Source: Robertmurraya korlensis NBRC 107688
GTDB taxonomy: Bacteria; Bacillota; Bacilli; Bacillales; Cytobacillaceae
DNA: 64,000 nt
Direction: 5' to 3'
Assembly (NCBI RefSeq): GCF_001591645.1
Contig: NZ_BCVH01000010.1
Location: forward strand, 107,386 to 171,385
Shown here in pieces: positions 8,694 to 17,640 of the stretch (position 1 is the stretch's first letter; each line of letters starts with the position of its first letter). The translations under genes were made by a program, and so were the position numbers. Under the pieces are notes generated by a model, which saw only the letters and a list, made by a program, of their open reading frames with translations, did not search any database and was not told where the DNA came from.

Positions 8694-10478
8694 ATGACTA
8701 ATCAAACAGACAAACTTATTAAAGGTGGGAGCTTTTTAATTGAAGACGTTTCCTATGATCGAGTTTTTACTCCTGAGGATTATACAGATGAACAAAAGAT
8801 GATTGCAAAAATGACGGAGGATTTCGTTACCAATGAAGTTCTCCCTCAAGTGGAGCATATCGAAAATCACGAATTTGACCGTTCGGTAAAGCTTTTAAAA
8901 GAAGCAGGTGAACTTGGTCTTTTAGGGGCTGACGTTCCGGAAGAGTACGGCGGTTTGGCTCTTGATAAAATCAGTTCCGCATTAATCGCTGAAAAAATGT
9001 CTCGAGGTGGTGGATTCTCGATTTCCCATGGTGCGCATGTGGGGATCGGCTCCCTTCCAATTGTATTGTTCGGAAACGAAGGTCAAAAACAAAAATACTT
9101 ACCGACACTAGCAACAGGTGAAAAGCTCGCTGCCTATGCGTTAACAGAGCCAGGCTCAGGTTCAGATGCATTAGGAGCAAGAACAACAGCGGTATTAAAT
9201 GCAGAAGGAACCCATTATGTTCTTAACGGAGAAAAGCAATGGATTACAAATGCAGGCTTTGCTGACGTATTTGTTGTCTATGCAAAAATTGATGGCGAAC
9301 ATTTCTCTGCTTTTATCGTTGAAAGGGAATTTTCGGGAGTGTCTGTTGGACCAGAAGAAAAAAAGATGGGGATTAAGAGTTCTTCCACACGTACTTTGAT
9401 TTTAGAAGATGCTCAAGTTCCGGTTGAGAACTTATTGGGAGAGTATGGGAAGGGTCATATTATTGCCTTTAACATTCTAAATATCGGTCGTTATAAGCTT
9501 GGGGTAGGGGCAGTGGGCGGTTCTAAAGCGGCGTTTGAGATTACGACGAAGTATACGAACCAACGCCAACAATTTAAAACAAAGCTATCCCAATTCAATT
9601 TAACAAAAGAAAAGCTCGCAACGATGGCATCAAAAATATACGCAGCGGAAAGCTCCGTTTACCGAACGGTGGGACTTTTTGAAGAGCGTATGAGCAAGCT
9701 ATCGGACGAAGAAGTGAAAAATGGGAAAGCGGTAGCCGCATCCATTGCTGAATACGCAATTGAATGCTCATTAAATAAATTTTTCGCGACGGAAGTGTTG
9801 GATTACGTAGCAGATGAAGGGGTACAGCTTCACGGTGGATATGGCTTTATGAGCGAGTATGAAATTGAAAGAGTGTACCGCGACTCTAGAATAAACCGTA
9901 TCTTTGAAGGGACGAATGAAATCAATCGACTATTAGTTCCAGGAACTTATTTAAGAAAAGCATTTAAAGGGGAACTTCCATTATTCCAGAAAGCGCAAGC
10001 CCTACAAGAAGAGCTTATGATGCTGATGCCGGAAGAACCAGGAGATGAGCCGTTAGCTCAGGAGAAGTATCTAGTGAAAAATGCAAAGAAAATTGGTCTT
10101 CTTGCTGCTGGTTTAGCTGCTCAAAAGTTTGGTAAAGCACTTGAAAGAGAGCAGGAAATTTTAGTGAACATTGCTGATATTGTATCCAATGCCTATGCAA
10201 TGGAATCAGTGGTTCTAAGAACAGAGAAAGCAATCGCAAAAGATGGAGAAGATAAGAGCAAGCAAAAGCTATTATATACACAAATCTTTTGTCAGGAAGC
10301 GTTCAATGAAATTGAGCAGCATGCAAAGGAAACACTTGTGGCAACAGAAACAGGCGATGCACTCCGAATGATGATTTCCGCACTTCGTAAATTTACAAGA
10401 CACACACCAATCAACGTCATTGCGAAAAAGCGCGAAGCATCAGAAAAACTAATCGATGCAGAAAAATTTGTCCTATAA
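8694..10478 (+). CDS. fadE: Acyl-CoA dehydrogenase
   Basis: FAD enzyme for the first oxidation of beta-oxidation. At 594 residues it is longer than classical acyl-CoA dehydrogenases and matches the Bacillus FadE form, with a C-terminal helical extension of roughly 170 residues (from about 425). Family signatures are visible: AYALTEPGSGSDALGA and GEKQWITNAG in the N-terminal half, and LHGGYGFMSEYEIERVYRDS followed by RIFEGTNEINR further on. ATG follows CGGAGG. It is last in the operon and is followed by a hairpin. Electrons would go to an electron-transfer flavoprotein, not seen here. Confidence 0.95.
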   Translation: MTNQTDKLIKGGSFLIEDVSYDRVFTPEDYTDEQKMIAKMTEDFVTNEVLPQVEHIENHEFDRSVKLLKEAGELGLLGADVPEEYGGLALDKISSALIAEKMSRGGGFSISHGAHVGIGSLPIVLFGNEGQKQKYLPTLATGEKLAAYALTEPGSGSDALGARTTAVLNAEGTHYVLNGEKQWITNAGFADVFVVYAKIDGEHFSAFIVEREFSGVSVGPEEKKMGIKSSSTRTLILEDAQVPVENLLGEYGKGHIIAFNILNIGRYKLGVGAVGGSKAAFEITTKYTNQRQQFKTKLSQFNLTKEKLATMASKIYAAESSVYRTVGLFEERMSKLSDEEVKNGKAVAASIAEYAIECSLNKFFATEVLDYVADEGVQLHGGYGFMSEYEIERVYRDSRINRIFEGTNEINRLLVPGTYLRKAFKGELPLFQKAQALQEELMMLMPEEPGDEPLAQEKYLVKNAKKIGLLAAGLAAQKFGKALEREQEILVNIADIVSNAYAMESVVLRTEKAIAKDGEDKSKQKLLYTQIFCQEAFNEIEQHAKETLVATETGDALRMMISALRKFTRHTPINVIAKKREASEKLIDAEKFVL

Positions 10479-10487
10479 CTAAGGATA

Positions 10488-10520
10488 ATACCCCCTTCAG
10501 GTAGCGTAGGGGGTATTTGG
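10488..10520 (+). terminator. Hairpin after fadE
   Basis: ATACCCCC (10488-10495) pairs with GGGGGTAT (10509-10516), followed by a short TTGG tail. The stem is strong but the U-tract is weak. Confidence 0.6.
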
Positions 10521-10620
10521 TTGTAAGAATAAAATTCCTCGAAAATTTCGTAGTCAAGGTTATGAATTTGTACCTAATTATGTTAATATGCAATTGAACG
10601 TGTAAAAGGATGGTGGTAAC

Positions 10621-10983
10621 ATGGCATTGACCTTCTATTGGTATCCGAAATGTGGAACGTGTCGAAACGCAAAAAAGTGGCTAGATTCGCACAATATTCA
10701 GTATCAAGAGGTACATATCGTAGAGCAGCCTCCTTCAAAAGCGGAACTAGAATCCTACTACAATGCAAGTGGACTTGAGCTAAAAAAATTCTTTAACACA
10801 AGTGGACAAAAATACCGCGAGCTTGGTGTGAAAGATAAAATTGCAACATCTTCGGAGGACGAGCTTCTTGAACTTCTCGCCTCGGATGGAATGTTAATTA
10901 AGCGTCCATTGCTAACAGATGGAGAGAAGGTAACGCTTGGCTTTAAGGAAGCAGACTATGAACAAGTATGGCTTACAAAGTAA
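10621..10983 (+). CDS. yusI: ArsC/Spx-family protein YusI
   Basis: A 120-residue thioredoxin-fold protein of the ArsC/Spx/MgsR superfamily. The N-terminus reads YWYPKCGTCRNAKKWL, with a CxxC pair at Cys11 and Cys14. A later segment (LASDGMLIKRPLL) carries the conserved Arg-Pro of ArsC-like proteins. True arsenate reductases of this fold use a different cysteine setup, and YusI has no proven substrate. ATG 10621 follows AAGGATGG. It lies between fadE and gcvH as in B. subtilis. A redox or stress-related role is inferred from the fold only. Confidence 0.88.
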   Translation: MALTFYWYPKCGTCRNAKKWLDSHNIQYQEVHIVEQPPSKAELESYYNASGLELKKFFNTSGQKYRELGVKDKIATSSEDELLELLASDGMLIKRPLLTDGEKVTLGFKEADYEQVWLTK

Positions 10984-11018
10984 TCAACTATTAGTACATA
11001 ATTTGGAGGGGTTTGATC

Positions 11019-11402
11019 GTGAGTATACCAAAGGATCTACGTTATTCTGAAGAGCATGAATGGGTAAAAACAGAGGGAAATACGGTTCGTATCGGTATTA
11101 CACATTTCGCTCAATCTGAGCTTGGTGACATCGTATTTGTTGAACTTCCAGAAGTAGGAGACACAGTAACAGCTGATGAGCCGTTTGGTAGCGTTGAATC
11201 TGTTAAAACAGTTTCCGAGCTTTACGCTCCAGTAAGTGGAAAAGTAGTGGAAATAAACGAAGAGTTAAACGATAGCCCAGAGTTCGTTAACGAATCACCA
11301 TACGAAAAGGCTTGGATGATTGTTATTGAGCCAACAGATGCAAGTGAAGTAGATAAACTAATGACAGCTGATCAATATGAAGAAATGGTTAACGAAGACT
11401 AA
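11019..11402 (+). CDS. gcvH: Glycine cleavage system H protein
   Basis: Lipoyl carrier of the glycine cleavage system; in Bacillus it is also the octanoyl acceptor from which lipoyl groups are relayed to the 2-oxo acid dehydrogenases. The lipoylated Lys is Lys63 in the segment [15 protein letters not shown]. The frame is open to a TTG at 11013, but GTG 11019 lies 7 bases after GGAGGGG and gives the standard [17 protein letters not shown] start (127 residues). lipA lies about 21 kb downstream in this window. A short terminator follows. Confidence 0.97.
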   Translation: MSIPKDLRYSEEHEWVKTEGNTVRIGITHFAQSELGDIVFVELPEVGDTVTADEPFGSVESVKTVSELYAPVSGKVVEINEELNDSPEFVNESPYEKAWMIVIEPTDASEVDKLMTADQYEEMVNED

Positions 11403-11408
11403 TGTATG

Positions 11409-11434
11409 AGGCACCTTTATAGGTGTCTTTTATT
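11409..11434 (+). terminator. Terminator after gcvH
   Basis: AGGCACCT, a TTAT loop and AGGTGTCT form a stem followed by TTTATT. Confidence 0.75.
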
Positions 11435-11502
11435 GTCTCTTTTTTTTCTAGCAAACATGGGTATGCTAAACATATAACAGAAAAGAAAGGGATGCTACCA
11501 AC

Positions 11503-11742
11503 ATGACTTTGCAGCAAGGGAAGTTAGATATTACAGACCGTGTTGTCGGGAAACTTCAAAATGGGGAAATAGTTCTTTATTTAGAAAACGAGCGAATCGG
11601 GAAGGTAACTTTACCGAGTGGTAGTAATATGCAACTTGAGCATCATTTTGAAAACGCTGGGGAGAAGATTTTTCAGCTTGTATCGACCCCATCCTCTGAC
11701 GAACCAAGATATACCGATTGTGATGAGGGTGGATGGTGTTAA
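11503..11742 (+). CDS. yusG: YusG family protein
   Basis: A 79-residue protein of unknown function. It starts with ITDRVVGKLQNGEIVLYLENERIG and ends in a conserved-looking cysteine tail (YTDCDEGGWC). The tail and position next to gcvH agree with B. subtilis YusG as I remember it. The fold is probably a small beta-rich domain; the terminal Cys-x6-Cys pair could bind metal or form a disulfide, which is speculative. Its own promoter region lies in the 100 bp after the gcvH terminator, and a hairpin follows the gene. Confidence 0.72.
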   Translation: MTLQQGKLDITDRVVGKLQNGEIVLYLENERIGKVTLPSGSNMQLEHHFENAGEKIFQLVSTPSSDEPRYTDCDEGGWC

Positions 11743-11750
11743 TCTAAGAG

Positions 11751-11781
11751 CAGCGGGTGTTTTTCCGCTGTTTATTTTTTT
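11751..11781 (+). terminator. Terminator after yusG
   Basis: CAGCGG and CCGCTG form a stem around GTGTTTTT, followed by TTTATTTTTTTA. Confidence 0.7.
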
Positions 11782-11871
11782 ATAATAAAAATAGTTAGAG
11801 GAATTGTACACCTCTTTCGAGAATAATGAATAAAGTAAAGAAAAAATACAACATGTTCACAGGTGATGCAA

Positions 11872-12228
11872 ATGACTGAAATGAGACCTGAAAAAGTAAT
11901 TATTGTGGAAGGTACGTCAGACAAAAAGAAGGTGCAAAAGGTTATTAAGGAGCCTGTAGACATTATTTGTACGAATGGAACGATATCCCTTTCAAAGCTA
12001 GATGAGATCATTGATGAGTTGTTTGGAAAGGATGTCTATATTCTTGTGGATGCCGATGAAGCTGGAGAAAAGCTTCGAAGATTATTTAAAAGGGAATTTC
12101 CTGAAGCAGACCATTTATACATCGATCGAACGTACAGAGAAGTCGCTACCGCACCAGAACATCATTTAGCTACTGTACTGCTCGGGGCAAACATCGACGT
12201 CTTTACGCAATTTTTAGACAAAGTGTAA
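11872..12228 (+). CDS. yusF: Toprim-domain protein YusF
   Basis: A short, stand-alone Toprim domain (118 residues). The motifs are visible: EKVIIVEGTSDKKKV with the catalytic-type Glu in the first strand, and VYILVDADEAGEKLRR with the DxD-like pair. Toprim domains occur in primases, topoisomerases and the M5 5S-rRNA maturase RnmV, so a nucleic-acid role is likely but unproven. Starts at GTG 11863 or ATG 11866 are possible; ATG 11872 has AGGTG six bases before it. It overlaps nothing and is followed 14 bp later by yusE. Confidence 0.82.
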   Translation: MTEMRPEKVIIVEGTSDKKKVQKVIKEPVDIICTNGTISLSKLDEIIDELFGKDVYILVDADEAGEKLRRLFKREFPEADHLYIDRTYREVATAPEHHLATVLLGANIDVFTQFLDKV

Positions 12229-12242
12229 GAAGGGGTAACAAC

Positions 12243-12548
12243 ATGCAAGAATTGCTTGAAAATAACAGGGAAATACTCCTCGCGAATGAGGAGACCAAAT
12301 TTCTCTACTTGTACACACCTTTATGTGGTACATGCCAGGTAGCAGGGAAAATGCTCTCGGTCGTTGAACAGCTTTTGCCACAGCACAACTGGCTAAAGGC
12401 TGACCTAAACTATGTCCCAACGTTAGCTGAGCAATATTCGATTGAGTCAGTTCCCTGTTTACTTGTGTTAAGAAACAACGAACTTGTGAAGAAAATATAT
12501 GCGTTTCAATCGGTACCATTTTTATATGAAAGTTTAAGGTCATTGTAG
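12243..12548 (+). CDS. yusE: Thioredoxin-like protein YusE
   Basis: A 101-residue thioredoxin-fold protein. The active-site motif is TPLCGTCQVAGK (Cys28 and Cys31), in place of the WCGPC of classical thioredoxin, and the cis-Pro region reads IESVPCLLVLRNNELV, with an extra Cys after the Pro. It is cytoplasmic, with no signal peptide. It probably forms a transcription unit with yusF (14-bp gap) and ends with a clear terminator. The partner is unknown; the nearby redox protein YusI is one possibility. Confidence 0.88.
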   Translation: MQELLENNREILLANEETKFLYLYTPLCGTCQVAGKMLSVVEQLLPQHNWLKADLNYVPTLAEQYSIESVPCLLVLRNNELVKKIYAFQSVPFLYESLRSL

Positions 12549-12549
12549 G

Positions 12550-12578
12550 AATCAGACAGTATTTGTCTGATTTTTTTA
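12550..12578 (+). terminator. Terminator after yusE
   Basis: AATCAGACA and TGTCTGATT form a 9-bp stem followed by TTTTTTATT. Confidence 0.88.
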
Positions 12579-12791
12579 TTGTATATGAAATCCATAATCC
12601 TTCGACAGTAAAATTAATATCGTTCAAAAAGTTGACATATTTCTCGGGAAATGAAGTCTAACTACAGCATTCGATACAAAGCCTTGTGAGTTATCTTAAC
12701 AATTGCTTGGGAATTTGTCGAAAAGATATTAAAGGTAAGACTTCTCTCCGAGTGGAATATATATAGGTATCCGGATATTGAGAGGGGAAGA

Positions 12792-13142
12792 ATGATGCTT
12801 GTCGAGTTACAAAAAACCGTGAATGAATGGAATAACCGAAGCCATTTACTGCCTTTTTTAAAGAAGGCTTCTACCGTTATTTGTATAAAATCAGAAGATG
12901 AGGTCTTCTTTATCCATATAAGTAAAGGGAATGTTGAATTATTATTGGAGGGAAATCATCATATCGATGCACAGCTTCAAGGAAAGAAGGATCATTTATT
13001 ATCCTTGCTTCGTGGGGAGTTTAAGTTAAGACAAGCAATGGTATCGAATCTTGTTACCTTACAGGCTAGCTTTCGAACAACATTATACTTAGAAACAATG
13101 TTCTTTTTAGTAAAGCCATATAAGCTTGTGGATAATATATGA
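12792..13142 (+). CDS. yusD: SCP2-like protein YusD
   Basis: A 116-residue protein resembling the sterol-carrier-protein-2 (SCP2) fold: a strand-rich centre (ICIKSEDEVFFIHISKGNVELLLEG) and a helix-rich end. It occupies the position of yusD between yusE and the methionine genes. Function is unknown; SCP2 domains bind lipids or acyl groups, which would fit the fad neighbourhood but is inference. GTG/ATG variants at the start are possible (MM at residues 1-2). Upstream bases GAGAGGGGAAG give a good ribosome site. Confidence 0.7.
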   Translation: MMLVELQKTVNEWNNRSHLLPFLKKASTVICIKSEDEVFFIHISKGNVELLLEGNHHIDAQLQGKKDHLLSLLRGEFKLRQAMVSNLVTLQASFRTTLYLETMFFLVKPYKLVDNI

Positions 13143-13169
13143 AACTTTTCTGAACTTTCGCAATTATCA

Positions 13170-13199
13170 TTGACTGCCTAATTTTATCCATGCTATTAT
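13170..13199 (+). promoter_or_regulatory. Promoter of the metY S-box leader
   Basis: TTGACT at 13170-13175 and TATTAT at 13194-13199 are separated by 18 bp, about 30 bp before the riboswitch. Confidence 0.6.
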
Positions 13200-13229
13200 C
13201 ATCTACGTGATTGACTTAAACATAAAATT

Positions 13230-13326
13230 CTTATCAAGAGTGGTGGAGGGACTGGCCCTTTGAGACCCGGCAACCGGTAGAATACACGGTGCTAAATCCA
13301 GCAGAGGTTACTCTGGAAGATAAGGA
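13230..13326 (+). promoter_or_regulatory. SAM (S-box) riboswitch controlling metY
   Basis: Canonical S-box pattern: a P1 strand CTTATCAAGAG, then GGTGGAGGGACTGGCCC, GAGACCCGGCAACCGG, and the closing arm GATAAGGAGAG. A terminator stem follows at 13340-13361. SAM binding stabilises the aptamer, which lets the terminator form and switches metY off when methionine/SAM is plentiful. Confidence 0.96.
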
Positions 13327-13338
13327 GAGACGTAATTT

Positions 13339-13368
13339 CCCCCTCTTCTTAAGATGAGGGGTTTTTTA
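13339..13368 (+). terminator. S-box terminator before metY
   Basis: CCCCTC (13340-13345) pairs with GAGGGG (13356-13361) around TTCTTAAGAT, then TTTTTTATT. It is the expression platform of the upstream riboswitch. Confidence 0.9.
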
Positions 13369-13396
13369 TTACAATAAATGATTGGGAGTGAATGAA

Positions 13397-14710
13397 ATGT
13401 CAGAACAGAAGAAGTACCGGTTAGAAACGCTTGGTGTCCATGGTGGGTTAACCCCGGATCCGGTAACTGGAGCAAGAGCTGTACCAATCTATCAAAACAA
13501 TGCCTATCAGTTTAAGAACACAGAGCATGCAGCAAATCTGTTTGCACTTGCTGAGCCTGGATATATTTATACACGTATCCATAATCCAACAACTACTGTA
13601 TTCGAAGAGAGGGTGGCCCTGTTAGAAGGTGGAGTAGGAGCACTTGCTGTTTCGAGTGGTATGGCAGCGATTACACTGGCCATTCTTAACTTGGCTGAAG
13701 CAGGGGATGAAATTGTTGCTGCTTCAAATCTATATGGTGGTACATATAATCTGTTCGCTGTGACTTTACCTAAATATGGAATACAAGTGAAATTTGTGGA
13801 TTCCACCAATCCAGAGAACTTTAAAGAAGCTATTACAGAGAAAACAAAGGCCGTGTTTGCAGAGACAATCGGAAATCCAAGTTTGAGAATTTTAGATATC
13901 GAAGAAGTAGCAAACATCGCACATAATGCGGGAGTACCATTAATTATTGATAACACCTTCGCGACTCCTTATTTATGCCGTCCTATCGAGCATGGTGCCG
14001 ATATCGTTATTCATTCGGCAACAAAGTGGTTATTAGGTAATGGGACTACGCTTGGAGGTATTATTGTAGACGGAGGTAAGTTTGACTGGAATTCATCGAA
14101 ATTCCCTGGCTTTACAACGCCTGACGTAAGCTATCATGATCTTGTATATAGTGAAGCAATTGGTGCCGCCGCTTATATTGTGAAAGCAAGGGTTCAATTA
14201 CTGCGGGATCTTGGCCCAGCATTAAGTCCACAGAATGCATTCCAGTTCACACTGGGTTTAGAGACCCTGCATGTCAGAATGAAGGAGCATGTGGCAAATA
14301 CGGAAAAGGTGGTAAACTATTTGGAAGCCCATCCGGCAGTTAATTGGGTGATGTATCCAGGAAATAAAAAGCACCCAGACTATGAGCTTGCGAAGAAATA
14401 CTTACCAAAAGGAGCGGGTTCAATCGTTGTCTTTGGAATTGACGGAGGTCGAGAGGCTGGAGCAACGTTCATAAATAGTCTTACCCTTTGGGCTCATGTC
14501 GCAAATGTAGGGGATGCCAAAAGCTTAGTTATTCATCCAGCTAGCACCACTCATCAACAGCTGGACACTGAAGGGCTAAAAGCAGCAGGGGTTCCAGAGG
14601 ACTTAATTCGCCTATCAATAGGGATTGAAAATGTAGAAGATTTAGTTGAAGATCTCGAGCAAGCGATTACATTAGCGACAGGCAAAACGTCACTTACTAG
14701 CAATGTGTAA
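13397..14710 (+). CDS. metY: O-acetylhomoserine sulfhydrylase (MetY)
   Basis: PLP enzyme of the Cys/Met-metabolism family. It makes homocysteine directly from O-acetylhomoserine and sulfide. Length is 437 residues, longer than cystathionine gamma-synthases (about 380), which with the sequence [20 protein letters not shown] points to the OAH sulfhydrylase branch. The PLP lysine is in [15 protein letters not shown]. The frame is open to a TTG at 13382; ATG 13397 with GGGAGTG upstream is preferred. The S-box leader fits a methionine biosynthesis gene. B. subtilis uses metI/metC instead, as I recall, so this is a local difference in the yus region. Confidence 0.93.
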   Translation: MSEQKKYRLETLGVHGGLTPDPVTGARAVPIYQNNAYQFKNTEHAANLFALAEPGYIYTRIHNPTTTVFEERVALLEGGVGALAVSSGMAAITLAILNLAEAGDEIVAASNLYGGTYNLFAVTLPKYGIQVKFVDSTNPENFKEAITEKTKAVFAETIGNPSLRILDIEEVANIAHNAGVPLIIDNTFATPYLCRPIEHGADIVIHSATKWLLGNGTTLGGIIVDGGKFDWNSSKFPGFTTPDVSYHDLVYSEAIGAAAYIVKARVQLLRDLGPALSPQNAFQFTLGLETLHVRMKEHVANTEKVVNYLEAHPAVNWVMYPGNKKHPDYELAKKYLPKGAGSIVVFGIDGGREAGATFINSLTLWAHVANVGDAKSLVIHPASTTHQQLDTEGLKAAGVPEDLIRLSIGIENVEDLVEDLEQAITLATGKTSLTSNV

Positions 14711-14738
14711 TCCATAAGATTTTTGTCGAAATTTATCG

Positions 14739-14767
14739 TTGACACTCTTATTTTTCCATGATACGAT
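14739..14767 (+). promoter_or_regulatory. Promoter of metNIQ
   Basis: TTGACA at 14739-14744 and TACGAT at 14762-14767 are separated by 17 bp, followed after about 50 bp by the second S-box. Confidence 0.75.
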
Positions 14768-14816
14768 AGCAATCGTGATTAAGACTACAACTAAAAAGTT
14801 CATATAAATTGATAAG

Positions 14817-14920
14817 CTCTTATCAAGAGAGGTGGAGGGATGTGCCCTATGAAGCCCGGCAACCGTCATATATTGAAATGGTGCCAATTCACACAAAGCG
14901 TATGCTTTGATAGATGAGAG
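14817..14920 (+). promoter_or_regulatory. SAM (S-box) riboswitch controlling metNIQ
   Basis: A second S-box aptamer: P1 CTCTTATC pairing with GATGAGAG, with conserved AAGAGAGGTGGAGGGATGTG and GAAGCCCGGCAACCG segments inside. The matching terminator stem lies at 14938-14959. It puts methionine import under the same SAM signal as metY. Confidence 0.96.
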
Positions 14921-14937
14921 AAAGGTAATTGTTTCTG

Positions 14938-14966
14938 CCTTTCTGCTCATGCAGAAAGGTTTTTTT
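14938..14966 (+). terminator. S-box terminator before metN
   Basis: CCTTTCTGC, a TCAT loop and GCAGAAAGG form a 9-bp stem followed by TTTTTTT. It is the off-state of the riboswitch. About 130 bp without a recognised feature follow before metN. Confidence 0.93.
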
Positions 14967-15095
14967 GTTCTTATAGATTGTCCTCATTCGAATAGGAATG
15001 GAACGGATGTTAGAACATAGGGGAAATGAAGCCTTCTGTAGCACGAAACCATGTAGTTTTATCAGAATAATCGGAAATGGAAGGAGGAGAAACCT

Positions 15096-16121
15096 TTGAT
15101 CTCGATAAAAGATGTGAAGAAGATTTACTCTTCAAGACAAGGAAAAGTAACGGCTGTTGATAATGTAAACTTAGAGATTACAGAAGGAGAAATCTTTGGT
15201 GTAATCGGCTATAGTGGTGCAGGGAAAAGTACTCTCATTCGTATGCTTAACGGTTTAGAAATTCCAACTGAGGGATCCGTTGTTGTGGCAAAGAATGAAG
15301 TATCGAAAATTAAAGGAAGTAGCCTTCGTAAAGCTAGACAAGAAATAAGTATGATCTTTCAACATTTTAATCTTCTTTGGTCTCGTACTGTAAGGGAGAA
15401 TATTGCATTTCCACTTGAAATTGCAGGAGTTCCGAAAGGCCAAAGAATGAAAAGAGTAGATGAACTTATTCGTTTAGTTGGATTAGAAGGTAGAGAAGAC
15501 GCATACCCTTCACAACTGAGTGGTGGACAAAAACAAAGAGTTGGGATTGCGAGAGCACTTGCCAACAATCCAAAGGTTCTTCTTTGTGATGAGGCAACAT
15601 CTGCTCTTGATCCACAAACAACGGATTCCATTCTAGAGCTATTAGTAGATATTAATAAGCGCTTAGGATTAACTATCGTTCTTATCACTCACGAAATGCA
15701 CGTCATCAGAAAGATTTGTCATCGTGTAGCTGTTATGGAAGGTGGAAAGGTTGTTGAGCTTGGTCCGGTACTTGATGTATTTAAACACCCGAAAGAAGAA
15801 ATCACGAAACGATTTGTTCAACAGGTAACAGAGCCGGAAGAGACGAAGGAAACGATTGAGCATTTATTAGAGCTATACCCTCATGGTACAGTCGTTCAAT
15901 TAGGATTTGTTGGTGAAGCTGCTGAGCAGCCGCTTATCACTAACCTTATTCGTCACTACAATGTGACTGTAAATATCCTGCAAGGAAAAATTTCACAAAC
16001 TCAAAATGGTTCTTACGGAACTCTTTTCATCCACTTGGATGGGGAAAGCGAAGAGCTTTCAAAAGCGATTTCTTATATCGAGTCACAACAAGTAGGAGTG
16101 GAGGTGATTTCGAATGCTTGA
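15096..16121 (+). CDS. metN: Methionine ABC transporter, ATP-binding protein
   Basis: ATPase of the MetNIQ importer for methionine (and D-methionine). Walker A is GYSGAGKST at residues 38-46, the ABC signature is LSGGQKQR near 141, Walker B is VLLCDEATSALD, and a C-terminal NIL regulatory domain spans about 265-340. In E. coli MetN the NIL domain binds methionine and inhibits transport. TTG 15096 follows GGAGGAG. The gene ends by overlapping metI by 8 bp. Confidence 0.96.
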   Translation: MISIKDVKKIYSSRQGKVTAVDNVNLEITEGEIFGVIGYSGAGKSTLIRMLNGLEIPTEGSVVVAKNEVSKIKGSSLRKARQEISMIFQHFNLLWSRTVRENIAFPLEIAGVPKGQRMKRVDELIRLVGLEGREDAYPSQLSGGQKQRVGIARALANNPKVLLCDEATSALDPQTTDSILELLVDINKRLGLTIVLITHEMHVIRKICHRVAVMEGGKVVELGPVLDVFKHPKEEITKRFVQQVTEPEETKETIEHLLELYPHGTVVQLGFVGEAAEQPLITNLIRHYNVTVNILQGKISQTQNGSYGTLFIHLDGESEELSKAISYIESQQVGVEVISNA

Positions 16122-16782
16122 GACACTTTTGCCAAATGTGAATTGGGAAAAAATGATTGAAGCAACGAATGAAACTCTTTACATGACAGCTATTTCAGTT
16201 GTTATTACGTTTATTCTAGGATTAATTTTAGGACTTTTATTATTCTTAACTGCAAAGGGTAATATTTGGGAAAATATTGTGGTGAATAAAGTAATCGGTT
16301 CTGTTGTGAACGTGTTTCGATCGATTCCCTTTATTATCCTAATCGTTCTTCTTATTCCTTTTACAAGAGCGATCCTAGGGACTATGATTGGTGAAAATGC
16401 CGCTTTACCTGCATTAATTATCGGTGCTGCTCCTTTCTATGCAAGAATGGTAGAAATTGGGCTTCGCGAAATTGATAAAGGCGTAATTGAAGCGGCAAAA
16501 TCAATGGGAGCCAAAACAAGTACGATTATTGTGAAGGTACTAATCCCTGAATCGATGCCAGCATTAGTTTCGGGTATTACGGTAACGGCAATCGCCTTAG
16601 TGAGCTATACGGCGATGGCAGGAGTAATTGGTGCAGGTGGACTAGGAAATCTTGCATTTTTAGAAGGGTTCCAAAGAAGCCGTAACGATGTGACTTTTAT
16701 GGCGACTATAATTATTTTAATTATTGTGTTTATTATCCAATTTATTGGAGATTCTATAACATCAAAACTAGACAAAAGATAG
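16114..16782 (+). CDS. metI: Methionine ABC transporter, permease
   Basis: Integral membrane subunit of the methionine importer (222 residues), called metP in B. subtilis. About five hydrophobic segments are visible, the first near residues 20-45. The EAA loop that contacts MetN reads EAAKSMGAKTSTIIVKVLIPES. It overlaps the metN end and is followed 11 bp later by metQ. Confidence 0.95.
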   Translation: MLETLLPNVNWEKMIEATNETLYMTAISVVITFILGLILGLLLFLTAKGNIWENIVVNKVIGSVVNVFRSIPFIILIVLLIPFTRAILGTMIGENAALPALIIGAAPFYARMVEIGLREIDKGVIEAAKSMGAKTSTIIVKVLIPESMPALVSGITVTAIALVSYTAMAGVIGAGGLGNLAFLEGFQRSRNDVTFMATIIILIIVFIIQFIGDSITSKLDKR

Positions 16783-16793
16783 GAGAAAGAAGA

Positions 16794-17633
16794 ATGAAGA
16801 AATTTTTAAGCTTATTTTTATCATTAACCGTTGCTTTAGTTCTTGCAGCTTGCGGAACAGCGAACGATGAGTCAAACGCAGGTGAAGAAGCAGCAGACAC
16901 TACTGAATTAGTAGTAGGAGCTTCTAATGTACCACATGCTGAAATTTTAGAAGAAGCAAAGCCACTTCTTGCTGAAAAAGGAATCGATTTAAAGATTGAA
17001 ACTTTCCAAGATTACATCTTACCTAACCAAGCATTAGAAGCTGGCGATTTAGATGCTAACTATTTCCAACACATTCCTTACCTAGAGCTTCAAATAGAAG
17101 AGCATGGCTACGATTTTGCTAACGCTGGTGGAATCCACATTGAGCCAATGGGTGTTTACTCTAAGAAGTACAAAAGCTTAGATGAACTTCCAGAAGGAGC
17201 ACATGTGATCATGAGTAGCTCTGTTGCTGAGCACGGACGTATCTTATCGTTGCTTGAAAAAGAAGGGGTAATTACCCTTAAAGAGGGCATTGACAAAGTA
17301 AAGGCAACAATGGAAGACATTGCTGAAAATCCAAAGAACATCCACTTTGATACAGAGTACGAAGCATCATTATTACCACAAATCTTCAACAACAATGAAG
17401 GGGATGCAGTAGTAATCAACTCTAACTATGCAATGGATTCTGGTCTTAACCCTCTTGAAGATTCTATTGCGATTGAAGGCAGTGAGTCTCCTTATGCGAA
17501 CTTAATCGTAGTTAATAAAGGTGATGAAAATTCTGAAGCAATCAAAACTTTAGTAGAGGTTCTGCGCTCTAAAGAAATCCAAGACTTCATCCTAGAAGAA
17601 TACAAAGGTGCTGTAGTACCAGTATCTGAATAA
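16794..17633 (+). CDS. metQ: Methionine-binding lipoprotein MetQ
   Basis: Substrate-binding lipoprotein of MetNIQ (279 residues). The signal peptide ends in the lipobox LAAC with the lipidated Cys at residue 20, followed by an acidic linker. The body has NlpA/MetQ family sequences such as ASNVPHAEILEEAKPLLAEKG, the QDYILPNQALEAGDLDANYFQH region, and AVVINSNYAMDSGLNP near the C-terminus. It ends the operon with a clear terminator. Confidence 0.96.
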   Translation: MKKFLSLFLSLTVALVLAACGTANDESNAGEEAADTTELVVGASNVPHAEILEEAKPLLAEKGIDLKIETFQDYILPNQALEAGDLDANYFQHIPYLELQIEEHGYDFANAGGIHIEPMGVYSKKYKSLDELPEGAHVIMSSSVAEHGRILSLLEKEGVITLKEGIDKVKATMEDIAENPKNIHFDTEYEASLLPQIFNNNEGDAVVINSNYAMDSGLNPLEDSIAIEGSESPYANLIVVNKGDENSEAIKTLVEVLRSKEIQDFILEEYKGAVVPVSE

Positions 17634-17640
17634 TGTGATA

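Noticed and set aside
12214..12627. Minus-strand 137-codon frame over yusE
   Set aside because: Covers the thioredoxin-like yusE and its terminator; no known domain and no supporting start signal.
13567..13956. Minus-strand 129-codon frame in metY
   Set aside because: Antisense to the conserved PLP enzyme, no ribosome site.
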